This document shows, piece after piece, positions 19,332 through 28,092 of a stretch of 64,000 nt of DNA. Numbering within the stretch: the stretch's first letter is position 1; each line of letters begins with the position of its first letter. The notes beneath the pieces were generated by a model that was not told where the DNA came from, did no database searches, and saw only the letters and a list, made by a program, of their open reading frames with translations. Source of the stretch: a virus; the IMG/VR virus record IMGVR_UViG_3300034112_000721, positions 48,532 through 112,531 of that record. One strand, 5' to 3'. The position numbers were made by a program, and so were the translations under genes.

Positions 19332-19721
19332 TTAACAATTCCACTTTCTTAAAGACTTGTTGATTCTAGAGTTAGGATCATTAGCAGTCTTTGAGCTTGT
19401 TAGTTTTTTCTTCATACCAGACATTCTAGCACAAAAGCTTTTTCTTCTATTGGCATCTTTACTTCCAGCTTTTAGTTTAGAAGGTTTAGTAGTTACTGCT
19501 GTCTGAAGTTTACTTCCTGGATTTTCTCTTCTATAAGAAGCAACTCCTTTAGCATTAAGACCTCCTTCTGGATTCTTACCTTCTTTTCTTTGCCATGCTG
19601 GAGTAGAGCCACCTTTCTTCATTTTATGATCTGAGTCTCTCATTATAGAGCCATCAGGCATTACATGATAACCTTTTGGTATATTAAGAGCAGCTTTCAT
19701 TAATTTTGAATTCCTTGCCAT
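19332..19721 (-). CDS. Small basic protein with a DUF6321-like C-terminus (129 aa)
   Basis: The central and C-terminal part carries WQRKEGKNPEGGLNAKG, RRKSFCARMSGM and a terminal LRKWNC. I associate this combination with the small DUF6321-type proteins seen in many phages. A MKKGGS element lies near residue 34. Its function is not known; the high charge suggests nucleic-acid contact. Confidence 0.7.
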   Translation of the reverse strand: MARNSKLMKAALNIPKGYHVMPDGSIMRDSDHKMKKGGSTPAWQRKEGKNPEGGLNAKGVASYRRENPGSKLQTAVTTKPSKLKAGSKDANRRKSFCARMSGMKKKLTSSKTANDPNSRINKSLRKWNC

Positions 19722-19723
19722 GA

Positions 19724-19894
19724 CTATTTTTTTACACAGTTATTATATGTTTTACCATACATCTTTTTAGTACCTTTCTTTTCATAACCTGGCCAACAAC
19801 TCTTTGCACTTCCACCAGCTTTCATCTTAGGCTTCTTACCAGCTATCTTCATTGAGATAGCTATTGCTGCTTGTTGTGCCCTACTTTTTGCCAT
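19724..19894 (-). CDS. Small basic protein (56 aa)
   Basis: The frame runs MAKSRAQQAAIAISMKIAGK, then MKAGGS and a C-terminal motif CWPGYEKKGTKKMYGKTYNN ending in CVKK. It starts inside the last 14 bases of the 90-residue gene in another frame, and its stop lies just before the 129-residue gene. The CWPGYEKKGTK-type tail recurs in phage proteins, which supports it as real. Confidence 0.72.
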   Translation of the reverse strand: MAKSRAQQAAIAISMKIAGKKPKMKAGGSAKSCWPGYEKKGTKKMYGKTYNNCVKK

Positions 19895-20153
19895 TACTTT
19901 TTCCTTTACCTTTATACTTATAATCAGGGTTATCTCTATGCCATTTCTTTGTAGCAGCTACACCCTGCGCAACTGTTTTGGCTCTACCTATTTTAGTAAG
20001 ATCAATTGTGTCCCATTGACCTTTATCTTTAGTAGGATGGTTGACCATAATATGACCAACCTTTCCTTCTCCTTTTTTTGTAGTCTTCTTATATACTACA
20101 TGTTTTTCACCACCGGCAGTAACTTTTACTTTCTTAGTTTTTGCCTTTGCCAT
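19881..20153 (-). CDS. Small basic protein (90 aa)
   Basis: A Lys-rich protein with a central folded-looking segment (GHIMVNHPTKDKGQWDTIDLT, quoted in part; then a helix AKTVAQGVAATKKWHRDNP) flanked by basic tails. It starts four bases within the stop region of the 81-residue gene. Unknown function; part of the same basic-protein operon. Confidence 0.65.
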   Translation of the reverse strand: MAKAKTKKVKVTAGGEKHVVYKKTTKKGEGKVGHIMVNHPTKDKGQWDTIDLTKIGRAKTVAQGVAATKKWHRDNPDYKYKGKGKSNGKK

Positions 20154-20155
20154 TA

Positions 20156-20401
20156 TTAAATCTTTTTACCAGAAGCAATACTGTTAAATTCTTTTGCTTT
20201 CTCAGCTGCCATCTTTTTTACATCTGCCATTAACTTTGCATTCTTTTGTATTTCAGAAGCTCTTTGTAATGTAGACATAGCAGATTCAACTTCCCATTTT
20301 CTCATTTCTGCTTTGTTACCACCAAAAATAGAAATACCAACTGAAGAATTTGCTTTCTTAGCTGGTGTGGATTTTTTAGTTGTTGTTCTTTTAATTGCCA
20401 T
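20156..20401 (-). CDS. Small basic helical protein (81 aa)
   Basis: After a basic Ser/Thr/Lys tail, residues 33-75 form one long helix (KWEVESAMSTLQRASEIQKN and a following Lys/Ala/Met stretch). Similar sequences occur in other phage basic-protein clusters. Unknown role. Confidence 0.65.
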   Translation of the reverse strand: MAIKRTTTKKSTPAKKANSSVGISIFGGNKAEMRKWEVESAMSTLQRASEIQKNAKLMADVKKMAAEKAKEFNSIASGKKI

Positions 20402-20403
20402 AA

Positions 20404-20670
20404 CTATCTAAATCTTGCTGCCTTTTGGGCTATGCCCTTGGGCTGTTTAACAAATTGTTTTCCTTTACTATTACCTTTAGCCTTTGCTTTATTTGTTGCA
20501 GCTTTCTCTCCTGCTGATAAAGAACCCCAAGCAGCTTCAGGTAAATATCTTTTTTTACCTTTTGACTTTACCTCTTTAGAAGAACCTTTCTTCTTATTTG
20601 CATAAGTTCCAGATGTCATCCATTTTTGTGCTGACCAATCTCTTAAACTTTGCTGAGGATCTTTAGCCAT
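20404..20670 (-). CDS. DUF5872-like small basic protein (88 aa)
   Basis: The pattern WSAQKWMTSGTY, then KRYLPEAAWGSLSAGEKAAT, then GKQFVKQPKGIAQKAARFR fits a family of small basic proteins seen in phages and large DNA viruses and usually labelled DUF5872. The family name is from memory. It abuts the 66-residue gene at its 5' end and the 81-residue gene at its 3' end. Confidence 0.7.
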   Translation of the reverse strand: MAKDPQQSLRDWSAQKWMTSGTYANKKKGSSKEVKSKGKKRYLPEAAWGSLSAGEKAATNKAKAKGNSKGKQFVKQPKGIAQKAARFR

Positions 20671-20870
20671 TACTTCTTGGTTTTATAACCACCACCTTTA
20701 GACTTATATTCTTTAGCTAAAAGTTGTGCTTTTCTTGCAGACCATTCTCCAGGATCTCCACCCTTAGAACCAGCTTTAATTCTTTCAAACAAAGACTTAC
20801 GCATACCAGGCTTAGTGTAAACACCAGCCTGGTTAACGCGACTTTTAGTAGTAGATTTCTTTAGTGGCAT
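20670..20870 (-). CDS. Small basic protein (66 aa)
   Basis: It contains GGDPGEWSARKAQLLAKEYK and a terminal KGGGYKTKK. This W-and-helix unit is common in short phage and bacterial proteins of unknown role. Start and stop overlap its neighbours by one base. Confidence 0.68.
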   Translation of the reverse strand: MPLKKSTTKSRVNQAGVYTKPGMRKSLFERIKAGSKGGDPGEWSARKAQLLAKEYKSKGGGYKTKK

Positions 20871-21244
20871 TATTTCATTTTTTTAGCACCACCTTTTTTC
20901 ATCATAGAAGCACCATACATAGCTTTAGGAACTGCAGTTTTAGGAGCTTTAGAAGTTCCACCTGAACGTCCTTTAGCTATTTTAGATGCAGAAACTTTAG
21001 CATTCTCTCCAGAGATTACACCTTTAGAGCCAGCTACTTTAGAAGCAGTTACACTTTTATTAGCATTAGTCATTCCACCAGTTTTCATTTTTTTACCAGC
21101 TGTAGCACCTACCGGACTTTTTGCAGCTTTGCCAGCCATAGCACCAAATGTAGCACCTGCTGCACCTCCAGCAAGTTTACCAGCTTCATAACCATAATTC
21201 ATGGCTGAAGTTCCTTTTTTAGATTTTTTCTTTGGAGTTAACAT
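20870..21244 (-). CDS. Basic protein with a glycine-zipper segment (124 aa)
   Basis: Residues 18-42 (YEAGKLAGGAAGATFGAMAG) show GxxxG spacing of a glycine zipper, which can pack helices or insert in membranes. On both sides are Lys/Ala/Ser-rich tails with KTGGM and KKGGA motifs. It is the first gene of the basic-protein set after the 341-residue gene. A membrane or pilot-like role during ejection is possible but unproven. Confidence 0.6.
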   Translation of the reverse strand: MLTPKKKSKKGTSAMNYGYEAGKLAGGAAGATFGAMAGKAAKSPVGATAGKKMKTGGMTNANKSVTASKVAGSKGVISGENAKVSASKIAKGRSGGTSKAPKTAVPKAMYGASMMKKGGAKKMK

Positions 21245-21256
21245 TTTATATAATTT

Positions 21257-22282
21257 TTAAGAGTTCCATAATTTTTCAACAGAAGCTGTAACATCTTTAA
21301 GAATATCTTCATTTAAAGGATTCTTAAAGTATTCTACAACATCTGATACATTTCTACCAAGTAAGCTGTTAGACTTAGCATGATAAATATGACCATCTGC
21401 CTTACTTATAATATACTTAAAAAATACGGAATCTCTAACAATTGATTTAATTTTTAGTGTTTCCATATCCATATTTACTGCATCAATGAAAGATTTAGCT
21501 GCTCTTTCTTTATTAGTCTCACCACCCTCTCCATTAATGTACATATCCATATTCTCATAGATAATGTCATTTGGTGTTGATTTTCTGTACTGTGTACTAT
21601 TAAGATCAACAACTTTTGCAATGTAGAATAGTTTAGTACTATTCTTATCAAATAATTTCTGAAGTTCAGAAAGTGCTTTGTTACGCATTTTCTTGTACTC
21701 AGTTCTAACCATCACAGTTTCTTCTTCTTTATCTAGATAAAACTTAGGTGGTTTTGCTTTTGATCTTGCATCTTCATAACTCTTTGCTATAATTGAAAAT
21801 GCCCCAGCTTCAATAGCATAAATCTTAATTCTATCAAAAGGATCTTTTGGATCTAAAAATACTGGCTCATTACCACATTTAATATCAATCTTATTCCAGA
21901 AATCTTTATTGTCTGGTTTAAGTAATTTAACTTTGTTCCAAAAATCCTTATCCTCAATATCTAAAACATTAGCTGCAAGTTCTCTTTCAAGTTCTGCAAC
22001 TGCTGTTCTTATTTCTCTAATTTTTGCTTCTCTTTGATCTGATGGTAATGTTTTAATTTCTGGAGCAAATTCATTAAGCCCAGTAATATATCTTGTTACA
22101 CCATTTACTTCAAGACAAGCTAATTGTTCTTGGTGCTTTACACCATCAAACAAAACTTGTTGGTAATTTTCTAATCCCATGTTTGACATTCTGCTGTCAA
22201 AGTATGGTCTAATAGCAATAGCTGTTTTTCTTGCGGTGGCAGCTTTGTTAATTTCCACCATTGTAAATTCTGCGTTTTCCAT
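21257..22282 (-). CDS. Head-region protein of unknown role (341 aa)
   Basis: A mostly helical, charged protein with the repeated phrase KDFWNK (near residues 107 and 125) and long Lys/Glu helices. It directly follows the major capsid gene and its terminator. I do not recognise the family. Position suggests a head or cargo protein. Confidence 0.55.
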   Translation of the reverse strand: MENAEFTMVEINKAATARKTAIAIRPYFDSRMSNMGLENYQQVLFDGVKHQEQLACLEVNGVTRYITGLNEFAPEIKTLPSDQREAKIREIRTAVAELERELAANVLDIEDKDFWNKVKLLKPDNKDFWNKIDIKCGNEPVFLDPKDPFDRIKIYAIEAGAFSIIAKSYEDARSKAKPPKFYLDKEEETVMVRTEYKKMRNKALSELQKLFDKNSTKLFYIAKVVDLNSTQYRKSTPNDIIYENMDMYINGEGGETNKERAAKSFIDAVNMDMETLKIKSIVRDSVFFKYIISKADGHIYHAKSNSLLGRNVSDVVEYFKNPLNEDILKDVTASVEKLWNS

Positions 22283-22320
22283 TTTTGTTGGTTTTAAATG
22301 TTAATTAAAAATAAGTAAAA

Positions 22321-22344
22321 AGAGGGAGATTTTACTCTCCCTCT
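22321..22344 (-). terminator. Terminator after the major capsid gene
   Basis: A perfect 9-bp stem (AGAGGGAGA/TCTCCCTCT) with loop TTTTAC is followed on the minus strand by a T-rich tail. It begins 14 bases after the capsid stop, which fits very high capsid expression. Confidence 0.9.
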
Positions 22345-22358
22345 CATACTCTGATCTA

Positions 22359-23978
22359 TTATAGAGAGCCACCAGTGATTGGGTTTCTCATAACAATTTT
22401 CAAGACTTTTGTAGGGTCTTTTACCCAGATAGCTGGCATTGTTTGAGACATCATCACACGGTACCCGTTGAATTGTCCAGAAGACTGGAATCCTTGAGTT
22501 CTTCCCATGTAGTCCATAGTACCATTTTGGTACCACCACTTCAATTGGTTATCCCAAGAAAGTTTCAACATAAAGATGTTATCATTAGTGTTATCAGTGA
22601 TATCAAAGATGATAAAGCTGTAAGAAGATAATGGGAAACCATCAATGATTGGGTTCTCAATATCATTTGTATGAACATTGTCAAATGCTGGGTTAAGAAC
22701 AAACTTAACATTTGCCAAGAATGGAATTACATATGAAGTATAAGCAAATCCAAAGTTCAAGTCCATACCTTTACCAGTGATAGCACCAATATCAGCAGCC
22801 TGAATTAACAAACCTGAAGAGATAGCTTCTTGCTTGATGGCCTCATTAACCATACGCATACCACCCATACCAGTTTGTACAATAAGAGATCTTTTTGGAT
22901 CTGGTCCTTGGAACTCAACCTTACCATTGAAGAAGTTATAGATTTCTCCACGGAATAAGTCAAGAGTAAAGTTATTTTTGTTGTATACTCTTTTGAACGC
23001 ATTGTTCAATTGTTGCCAAAGTCCAACAGATAATCTGATATCATCTGGACCATCTTGCTTAACTTTACCTCCTTGTCCCCACATTAAGTAAGTCTCAATG
23101 TCAGTTGCAATTTTAGAAAGGTGAGCTGCTTCCATGTTTGTCAAGAAAGTTCTAGACAAATCTCCGTTATCAAATGCTTTTTTAACAGCATCTTTACCCA
23201 TAACTTTTACCATATCCTCTAAAGATGTGATAGATGGATCAGTAACATTTTTGTCAAATGTTCTCCAGATCTCTGTTACAGGAATAGTACCATCTGCATT
23301 CATACCACCTTTGATCATTAAGTCTGCTCTAGAAGAGATAGAATAATGTACGTGAGCTTCAGCACCACCAACAAAGTTGTAGTATTCACGGAAACCAGCT
23401 TGTGTAATGATGTCAGAAAATCTTTCACCATACTCACCTCTTGCAGAACCTTTTCTGAAGAATCTAGTTCCATTAGCTAAATATGCATTGTCTAAGAATC
23501 TAGTGTTGTCATTATTTACAAGTTGAACAGTGTAAATAAATCCATCACCAATTGGAAGAATGTCTTCATCTGTGATGTACAATTCCACACCATTATACTT
23601 GTCATAAGTAATAATGTCACCGTGACCAAATTCTCTACGGCTTAATTTAATTCTGAAGGTTGTTCCATCAATACCTTTGAAAGTATTTGTTGGTTCAATA
23701 TCTTCAATTACATATGGAAGATCTGTAGAGACAGGAGTCTGCCACTTATACTCTCCACGAGCATTATCAACCATAATTACATTTTTGCCACCAAAGCTAG
23801 AAAGCTGATAAAGGGGCATTTCTACTTTTTGAGCCATAGCCCAAAGGTCTACTGGACCTAAATCCATAGGTTCAGCATCTTTTAACATATTCACTAAGTG
23901 ATAAGAGTCTACATGCGATGAAGCTTGGTAGGCTGTATCTCTCAGGAATATCCCATTGTTTAAAATTGGAGTTGCCAT
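22359..23978 (-). CDS. Major capsid protein (539 aa)
   Basis: Order (portal, acidic scaffold candidate, this gene, terminator), length and composition identify it as the HK97-fold capsid subunit, with a size usual for crAss-like phages (about 500 residues). It has balanced codon use, an N-terminus rich in hydrophobic helix (VDLWAMAQKVEMPLYQL) and a beta-rich C-terminus ending RNPITGGSL. No catalytic motif is visible. The shell role is inferred from context, with good support. Confidence 0.82.
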   Translation of the reverse strand: MATPILNNGIFLRDTAYQASSHVDSYHLVNMLKDAEPMDLGPVDLWAMAQKVEMPLYQLSSFGGKNVIMVDNARGEYKWQTPVSTDLPYVIEDIEPTNTFKGIDGTTFRIKLSRREFGHGDIITYDKYNGVELYITDEDILPIGDGFIYTVQLVNNDNTRFLDNAYLANGTRFFRKGSARGEYGERFSDIITQAGFREYYNFVGGAEAHVHYSISSRADLMIKGGMNADGTIPVTEIWRTFDKNVTDPSITSLEDMVKVMGKDAVKKAFDNGDLSRTFLTNMEAAHLSKIATDIETYLMWGQGGKVKQDGPDDIRLSVGLWQQLNNAFKRVYNKNNFTLDLFRGEIYNFFNGKVEFQGPDPKRSLIVQTGMGGMRMVNEAIKQEAISSGLLIQAADIGAITGKGMDLNFGFAYTSYVIPFLANVKFVLNPAFDNVHTNDIENPIIDGFPLSSYSFIIFDITDNTNDNIFMLKLSWDNQLKWWYQNGTMDYMGRTQGFQSSGQFNGYRVMMSQTMPAIWVKDPTKVLKIVMRNPITGGSL

Positions 23979-24006
23979 TTTTATATTTGTTTTATTTGTT
24001 ACTTAA

Positions 24007-25248
24007 TTAAAATCTCTTGAAGAATCCACCTCTTGAGATAGTTTTTTGCGGTTTGCTAGTTCTTGTTTTTGAATCATATTCTCTATCATCATTTACAGAA
24101 GAAGTAATTTTTCTAGCTTGTTCTGTCTTTAATTGTCTTACAACTTTTTCTGTAGCTTGCTTACCACCTTGCTCTTTTATCTTTGACTTATATCCATTTG
24201 GATCTGCAAGTAACCAAAGTGCCTCAGCAATTAAATCATGTCTTGGTTCTACAAACTGATATTTCTCTAATAAGTGGCCTAGTAAGTTTGTAGGTTTACC
24301 AGATATAGATGGATAATTAGGTTGTACTAATCCGGAGTATAACATACTTTGTACTTTCTTATCTAATCTTATTCCACCTATCTCACCATTAACAAGAGTA
24401 CTATATACATTATCTGTATAAGCTCTAGCTGCTTCTTCTTGCTGTTGCCTTTTTAATTCTTGTTCAGCAAGTTGTCTAGCAACTATTTCTTCTTGCATTC
24501 TATCTAACTTTGGTTTAAACTGATTAGCCTTTTGTTCAAGTCTATTCATATCTTTCCAGTCATTGATTTCTTCTTCAATTTCTTCTGGAGTACCAAAGCT
24601 TGTAGCATATAAATACTGACGTGCAATTTCTGCTTGATCATATTCATCAGATGGATCTAGTTGTCTCATCTCTTCTACTTGAGCAAGAGTTCTAAAGAGA
24701 CCTTTAAGATCTGTACCACCATCTGCTACATACTTAGCTGCATACTGAAGTTCTTCTGGAAGTGCATTAAAAAACTCTTTTGGAGTATTTTCTCTTACTG
24801 CATTTTCTCTTTCCTGGAAGTTTGCTTCAAATAGTTCACGGAAATCTTTTGTAGTATATTCTTCTAATGGTTTGTCATCATCAAAAGGTACTAAAGATCC
24901 TTCCTCAATCATTTTTTGTGCTAATTCAGCAAGACCAGATTTATCAATTTTTGGTCTACCTTTATTACCAGCATCTTCTTCTTGAGTAATTAAACTATCT
25001 AGCTCAGCTATAGTTTCTTCTACTTCTTCTTTCTTTGCTACTTCTTCTTTAGAAGCAGGCTTGTCAAGGAACGAGGTATCTGTAGTTTCCTTTGAAAATA
25101 CAGATTTTGGTTTTTCTTCTTCTACTGGTAGCATTACATTTTCTGCTCCCGGCATTCCAAACATCTCATCAATATTTACATCTACATTCCCTACCAGTGT
25201 AGAGTCCTGTACCTGACCTTTGTCAGATTTGTTTTCTAATTCTTCCAT
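24007..25248 (-). CDS. Scaffolding protein candidate (413 aa)
   Basis: A very acidic N-terminal half (runs such as EEEKPKS and KKEEVEETIAELD) and a long coiled, Gln/Glu-rich C-terminal half (IVARQLAEQELKRQQQEE), ending in a basic tail (KTISRGGFFKRF). Such a coiled protein with a basic end, between portal and capsid genes, is the usual place and form of a scaffold. Direct evidence of scaffold function is lacking. Confidence 0.68.
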   Translation of the reverse strand: MEELENKSDKGQVQDSTLVGNVDVNIDEMFGMPGAENVMLPVEEEKPKSVFSKETTDTSFLDKPASKEEVAKKEEVEETIAELDSLITQEEDAGNKGRPKIDKSGLAELAQKMIEEGSLVPFDDDKPLEEYTTKDFRELFEANFQERENAVRENTPKEFFNALPEELQYAAKYVADGGTDLKGLFRTLAQVEEMRQLDPSDEYDQAEIARQYLYATSFGTPEEIEEEINDWKDMNRLEQKANQFKPKLDRMQEEIVARQLAEQELKRQQQEEAARAYTDNVYSTLVNGEIGGIRLDKKVQSMLYSGLVQPNYPSISGKPTNLLGHLLEKYQFVEPRHDLIAEALWLLADPNGYKSKIKEQGGKQATEKVVRQLKTEQARKITSSVNDDREYDSKTRTSKPQKTISRGGFFKRF

Positions 25249-25339
25249 ATGTGTTGGTTTTGTTTATAATTTAATATAAGAAATAAACTTCAAAAATTTA
25301 TGATAATAAAATTTATTTTTCGCACTATATAGCTAAGTA

Positions 25340-28090
25340 CTATTCTTTTTCTTTATTTTTATTTTTATTATCGTATTTATTTTTGTTTTCTCTGGCTATT
25401 TGTAGCTGTTTATCTGCTATTTCTTTCTGTGCCATGATCTTTTCTCTCTCTATATCCATCTTCTGAGACTGTCTTAAGTTTTCATTAGATTGCTTTTCAA
25501 TCTGTAAACTTGTTTGTTGCTCATAAGCTTCTGACTGTCTTATCTCTTTCATAGCATCTGCATAATCAGATATTTGATTTTTATTTACATCTGCCATAGA
25601 GCCATAACCTGCTGCTTTAATTTCAGCAACCAAGATATCTCTTTGTCTATCTTTTTCTTTTTCAGCAGCTTGTGCATCAAGTTTCATCTTCTCAGTTTGC
25701 TGCATTGACTGTAATTGCTGTTGTTGCATTTGCTGTTGTTGCTGTAGTTCTTGTTGTTTTTGTGATGATATTTTTTCTTCAGAAGCTTTAAGAACATTAT
25801 TAAGCTCTGCAATTGAATCAGATTGTACTATTCTTCCAAGATCATAAATACTTGCTCCAGTAGTATTATTTTGAATAGCCATTTGTTTTAACTGTTCTAA
25901 TACAGATCTATGATTAGCAGTTGTAGAACAATAAATATTTAAATCTCTCATTAAGAGATCTGTACCATTTACTTCAAAGTTTACTTTCTCATCTGCAGAA
26001 GTTGTATATGTAAGTCTTGCAGATGGTTTTGTAGAGTTATAGTATTGTGCCAAGTCAGTTCTCATTTGATGAACTCTTGGCATTAGATAATCACAGTGCT
26101 GAATAAAGAATACTTCTGTCTGTGCATATGACGCTTGTAAAGCTTGTTCTACTCCGGTAGCTGTAGTTTGAGATAACTGTTGACCCATTCTTTGTGGGTT
26201 AACACCTATTACTTCATATGCTTGTTGCTTAAAGTGATTAGCTAAACTAATTCTTGACATTAATCTTTCTGTCTGAGAAAGATCTAGTTTTTGAAAATGC
26301 TGGAAGTTTAATGCATTCTCTGTATTTGTAATAGATGTATCCAAAGGTAACATCTGGAAGTTCTTCATTGCAACATATGCTTTAGCATAGTTTCCTTTAC
26401 CCCAGTCTTCTCCAAGAGAATGTTTAGGTAGAGTATTCTGATCAAGCATGATAATAGTACCTAGTTCATCTACTAAGATATCTGCAATCTGATTGTTTAC
26501 AATGTTATATCCAATCTGATATGGCTTCATTAGATCTATAAGTGCAGTAGACTTAGTATTTCTATCTGAGAACACAGAACCTTCTACTGGTAACTTACAA
26601 CCATATAAACTTTGATCTCCTTTAAATTGGAACTTTAATGCTCCAATTTTATTTTTTTGTACACCAATATATATTGGAGAGAATCCTCCTGGATTATTCA
26701 TACCCCAGAAAGAAGGAATGTTTGGACCAATTTTAATACCACCCCAAACTTCATTAATCCAAATCCAATCTATATGCTCACCTTGTACAAGAGTATCTTT
26801 AGTTTTGTTTTTGAATAATCTATTATCATATATTGGTTTGTCTGTTACTTCATAATCTTCTGTAACAATTTCATTTGCAACTTCTCCAGTTTCTGAAATC
26901 TTTGTAAGGTGACCAACTTTTCTTTGTGACTTCCAATATGCTGTAGTTACTCTTAATAGATATGCAGTACCTTGATCAAAGTAATCTTCACCTTGTGAAA
27001 GTATTTGATTTATAATATCGCCACCATCTGTAATTGAGTTTGCAACTGCAGTTGTATACTGTCTATATGCAAGAGAAGGCATATTAACATTCCATTCATG
27101 AGATTTTGTGCCGTCATAATATGTACCATCATTTTGATATCCACCAACTATATAACCACCAGATCTAATAGGATAGATTGCTTCTAATGCCTTTAATTGT
27201 TCTTCAGACATAATATATCCAAACTTGTCTATTACATCTGATACAGTAAACATATCTATCTTACCTACCCAGTTACCTTGTGATATATATCTTGCATCTG
27301 GAGATTTGTGATAGAATGTAACTACTGGATTCCAGAGTTCTACCTCATAGTCATCTTCCATCATGTGGAAGTGCCAGAACTCTCTATCTGTAATAAGCAT
27401 GTCTCTAAAGGCTCTTTCCTCTAGCTCATCCATTCTAAATCTTTCAACATCTACTTTATGCTGATGATATGCCCACTGCTCTATCATAGATCTATAATCT
27501 TTCTTAAAGAAAGATTCTATCTCTGGTAATGTTTTAAGATTTTCTGGTGATACTTGCTCTTGTACTTCAGGTGCTTGAGGATCTATTCCCTGCTCTATTA
27601 ATGCAGTAACAATTTTTAACTGTGCATCTGCTAAAAGAGTTTCTTCTACCATCTGTCTTTTTTCTTCTAGCATCTCATTATATGAGAACTCATCTACCGC
27701 TCTATATGTCAGTTTAGTTGATCTTTTAGCAAACTCTGCTACTAACACATTAATTACGTTTGGAATAATTGGATAGAACTTTAACTCAAGAGCTGTTGCT
27801 TCTTCTCTGGTTAATATTTCTACTATATCTCTATATTCATTATTCTCCTCAATTATATAATCTGTTCTATCTATAATTCCCTTTGCAAGTTTATAGTTCT
27901 TCATTAGTCTTCTTGCATTTCTTCTGATTTGCTTAAGACCATTCCATTCTAACCAGTCTAAGTTCCAAGCTGCCCATTCTTCATCTTTATCTTTCTTAGA
28001 TAAAAACTGTAGAGGCTGGGTAATACTACCCATCCTATTTTGTTCTGTTTTAGCTCCTTTTTTTAACTGTAATGCGTTATATACCTGCAT
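25340..28090 (-). CDS. Portal protein (916 aa)
   Basis: It follows the large terminase gene by two bases and precedes the scaffold and capsid genes. A helical clip/stem-type core (residues 40-650) includes DREFWHFHMMEDDYEVELWN and KSPDARYISQGNWVGK, and the C-terminal 180 residues form a Gln-rich coiled barrel (QQQQQMQQQQLQSMQQ) and Lys-rich tail. This length and long coiled end fit crAss-like portals. The dodecameric ring would hold the terminase and then the tail. Confidence 0.85.
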   Translation of the reverse strand: MQVYNALQLKKGAKTEQNRMGSITQPLQFLSKKDKDEEWAAWNLDWLEWNGLKQIRRNARRLMKNYKLAKGIIDRTDYIIEENNEYRDIVEILTREEATALELKFYPIIPNVINVLVAEFAKRSTKLTYRAVDEFSYNEMLEEKRQMVEETLLADAQLKIVTALIEQGIDPQAPEVQEQVSPENLKTLPEIESFFKKDYRSMIEQWAYHQHKVDVERFRMDELEERAFRDMLITDREFWHFHMMEDDYEVELWNPVVTFYHKSPDARYISQGNWVGKIDMFTVSDVIDKFGYIMSEEQLKALEAIYPIRSGGYIVGGYQNDGTYYDGTKSHEWNVNMPSLAYRQYTTAVANSITDGGDIINQILSQGEDYFDQGTAYLLRVTTAYWKSQRKVGHLTKISETGEVANEIVTEDYEVTDKPIYDNRLFKNKTKDTLVQGEHIDWIWINEVWGGIKIGPNIPSFWGMNNPGGFSPIYIGVQKNKIGALKFQFKGDQSLYGCKLPVEGSVFSDRNTKSTALIDLMKPYQIGYNIVNNQIADILVDELGTIIMLDQNTLPKHSLGEDWGKGNYAKAYVAMKNFQMLPLDTSITNTENALNFQHFQKLDLSQTERLMSRISLANHFKQQAYEVIGVNPQRMGQQLSQTTATGVEQALQASYAQTEVFFIQHCDYLMPRVHQMRTDLAQYYNSTKPSARLTYTTSADEKVNFEVNGTDLLMRDLNIYCSTTANHRSVLEQLKQMAIQNNTTGASIYDLGRIVQSDSIAELNNVLKASEEKISSQKQQELQQQQQMQQQQLQSMQQTEKMKLDAQAAEKEKDRQRDILVAEIKAAGYGSMADVNKNQISDYADAMKEIRQSEAYEQQTSLQIEKQSNENLRQSQKMDIEREKIMAQKEIADKQLQIARENKNKYDNKNKNKEKE

Positions 28091-28092
28091 AG

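Noticed and set aside
25020-25060. TACTTCTTC-like strings on the plus strand in the scaffold gene.
   Set aside because: They are the reverse complement of Glu/Lys codons of a minus-strand gene and lack the TACTT second half and a neighbouring terminator.
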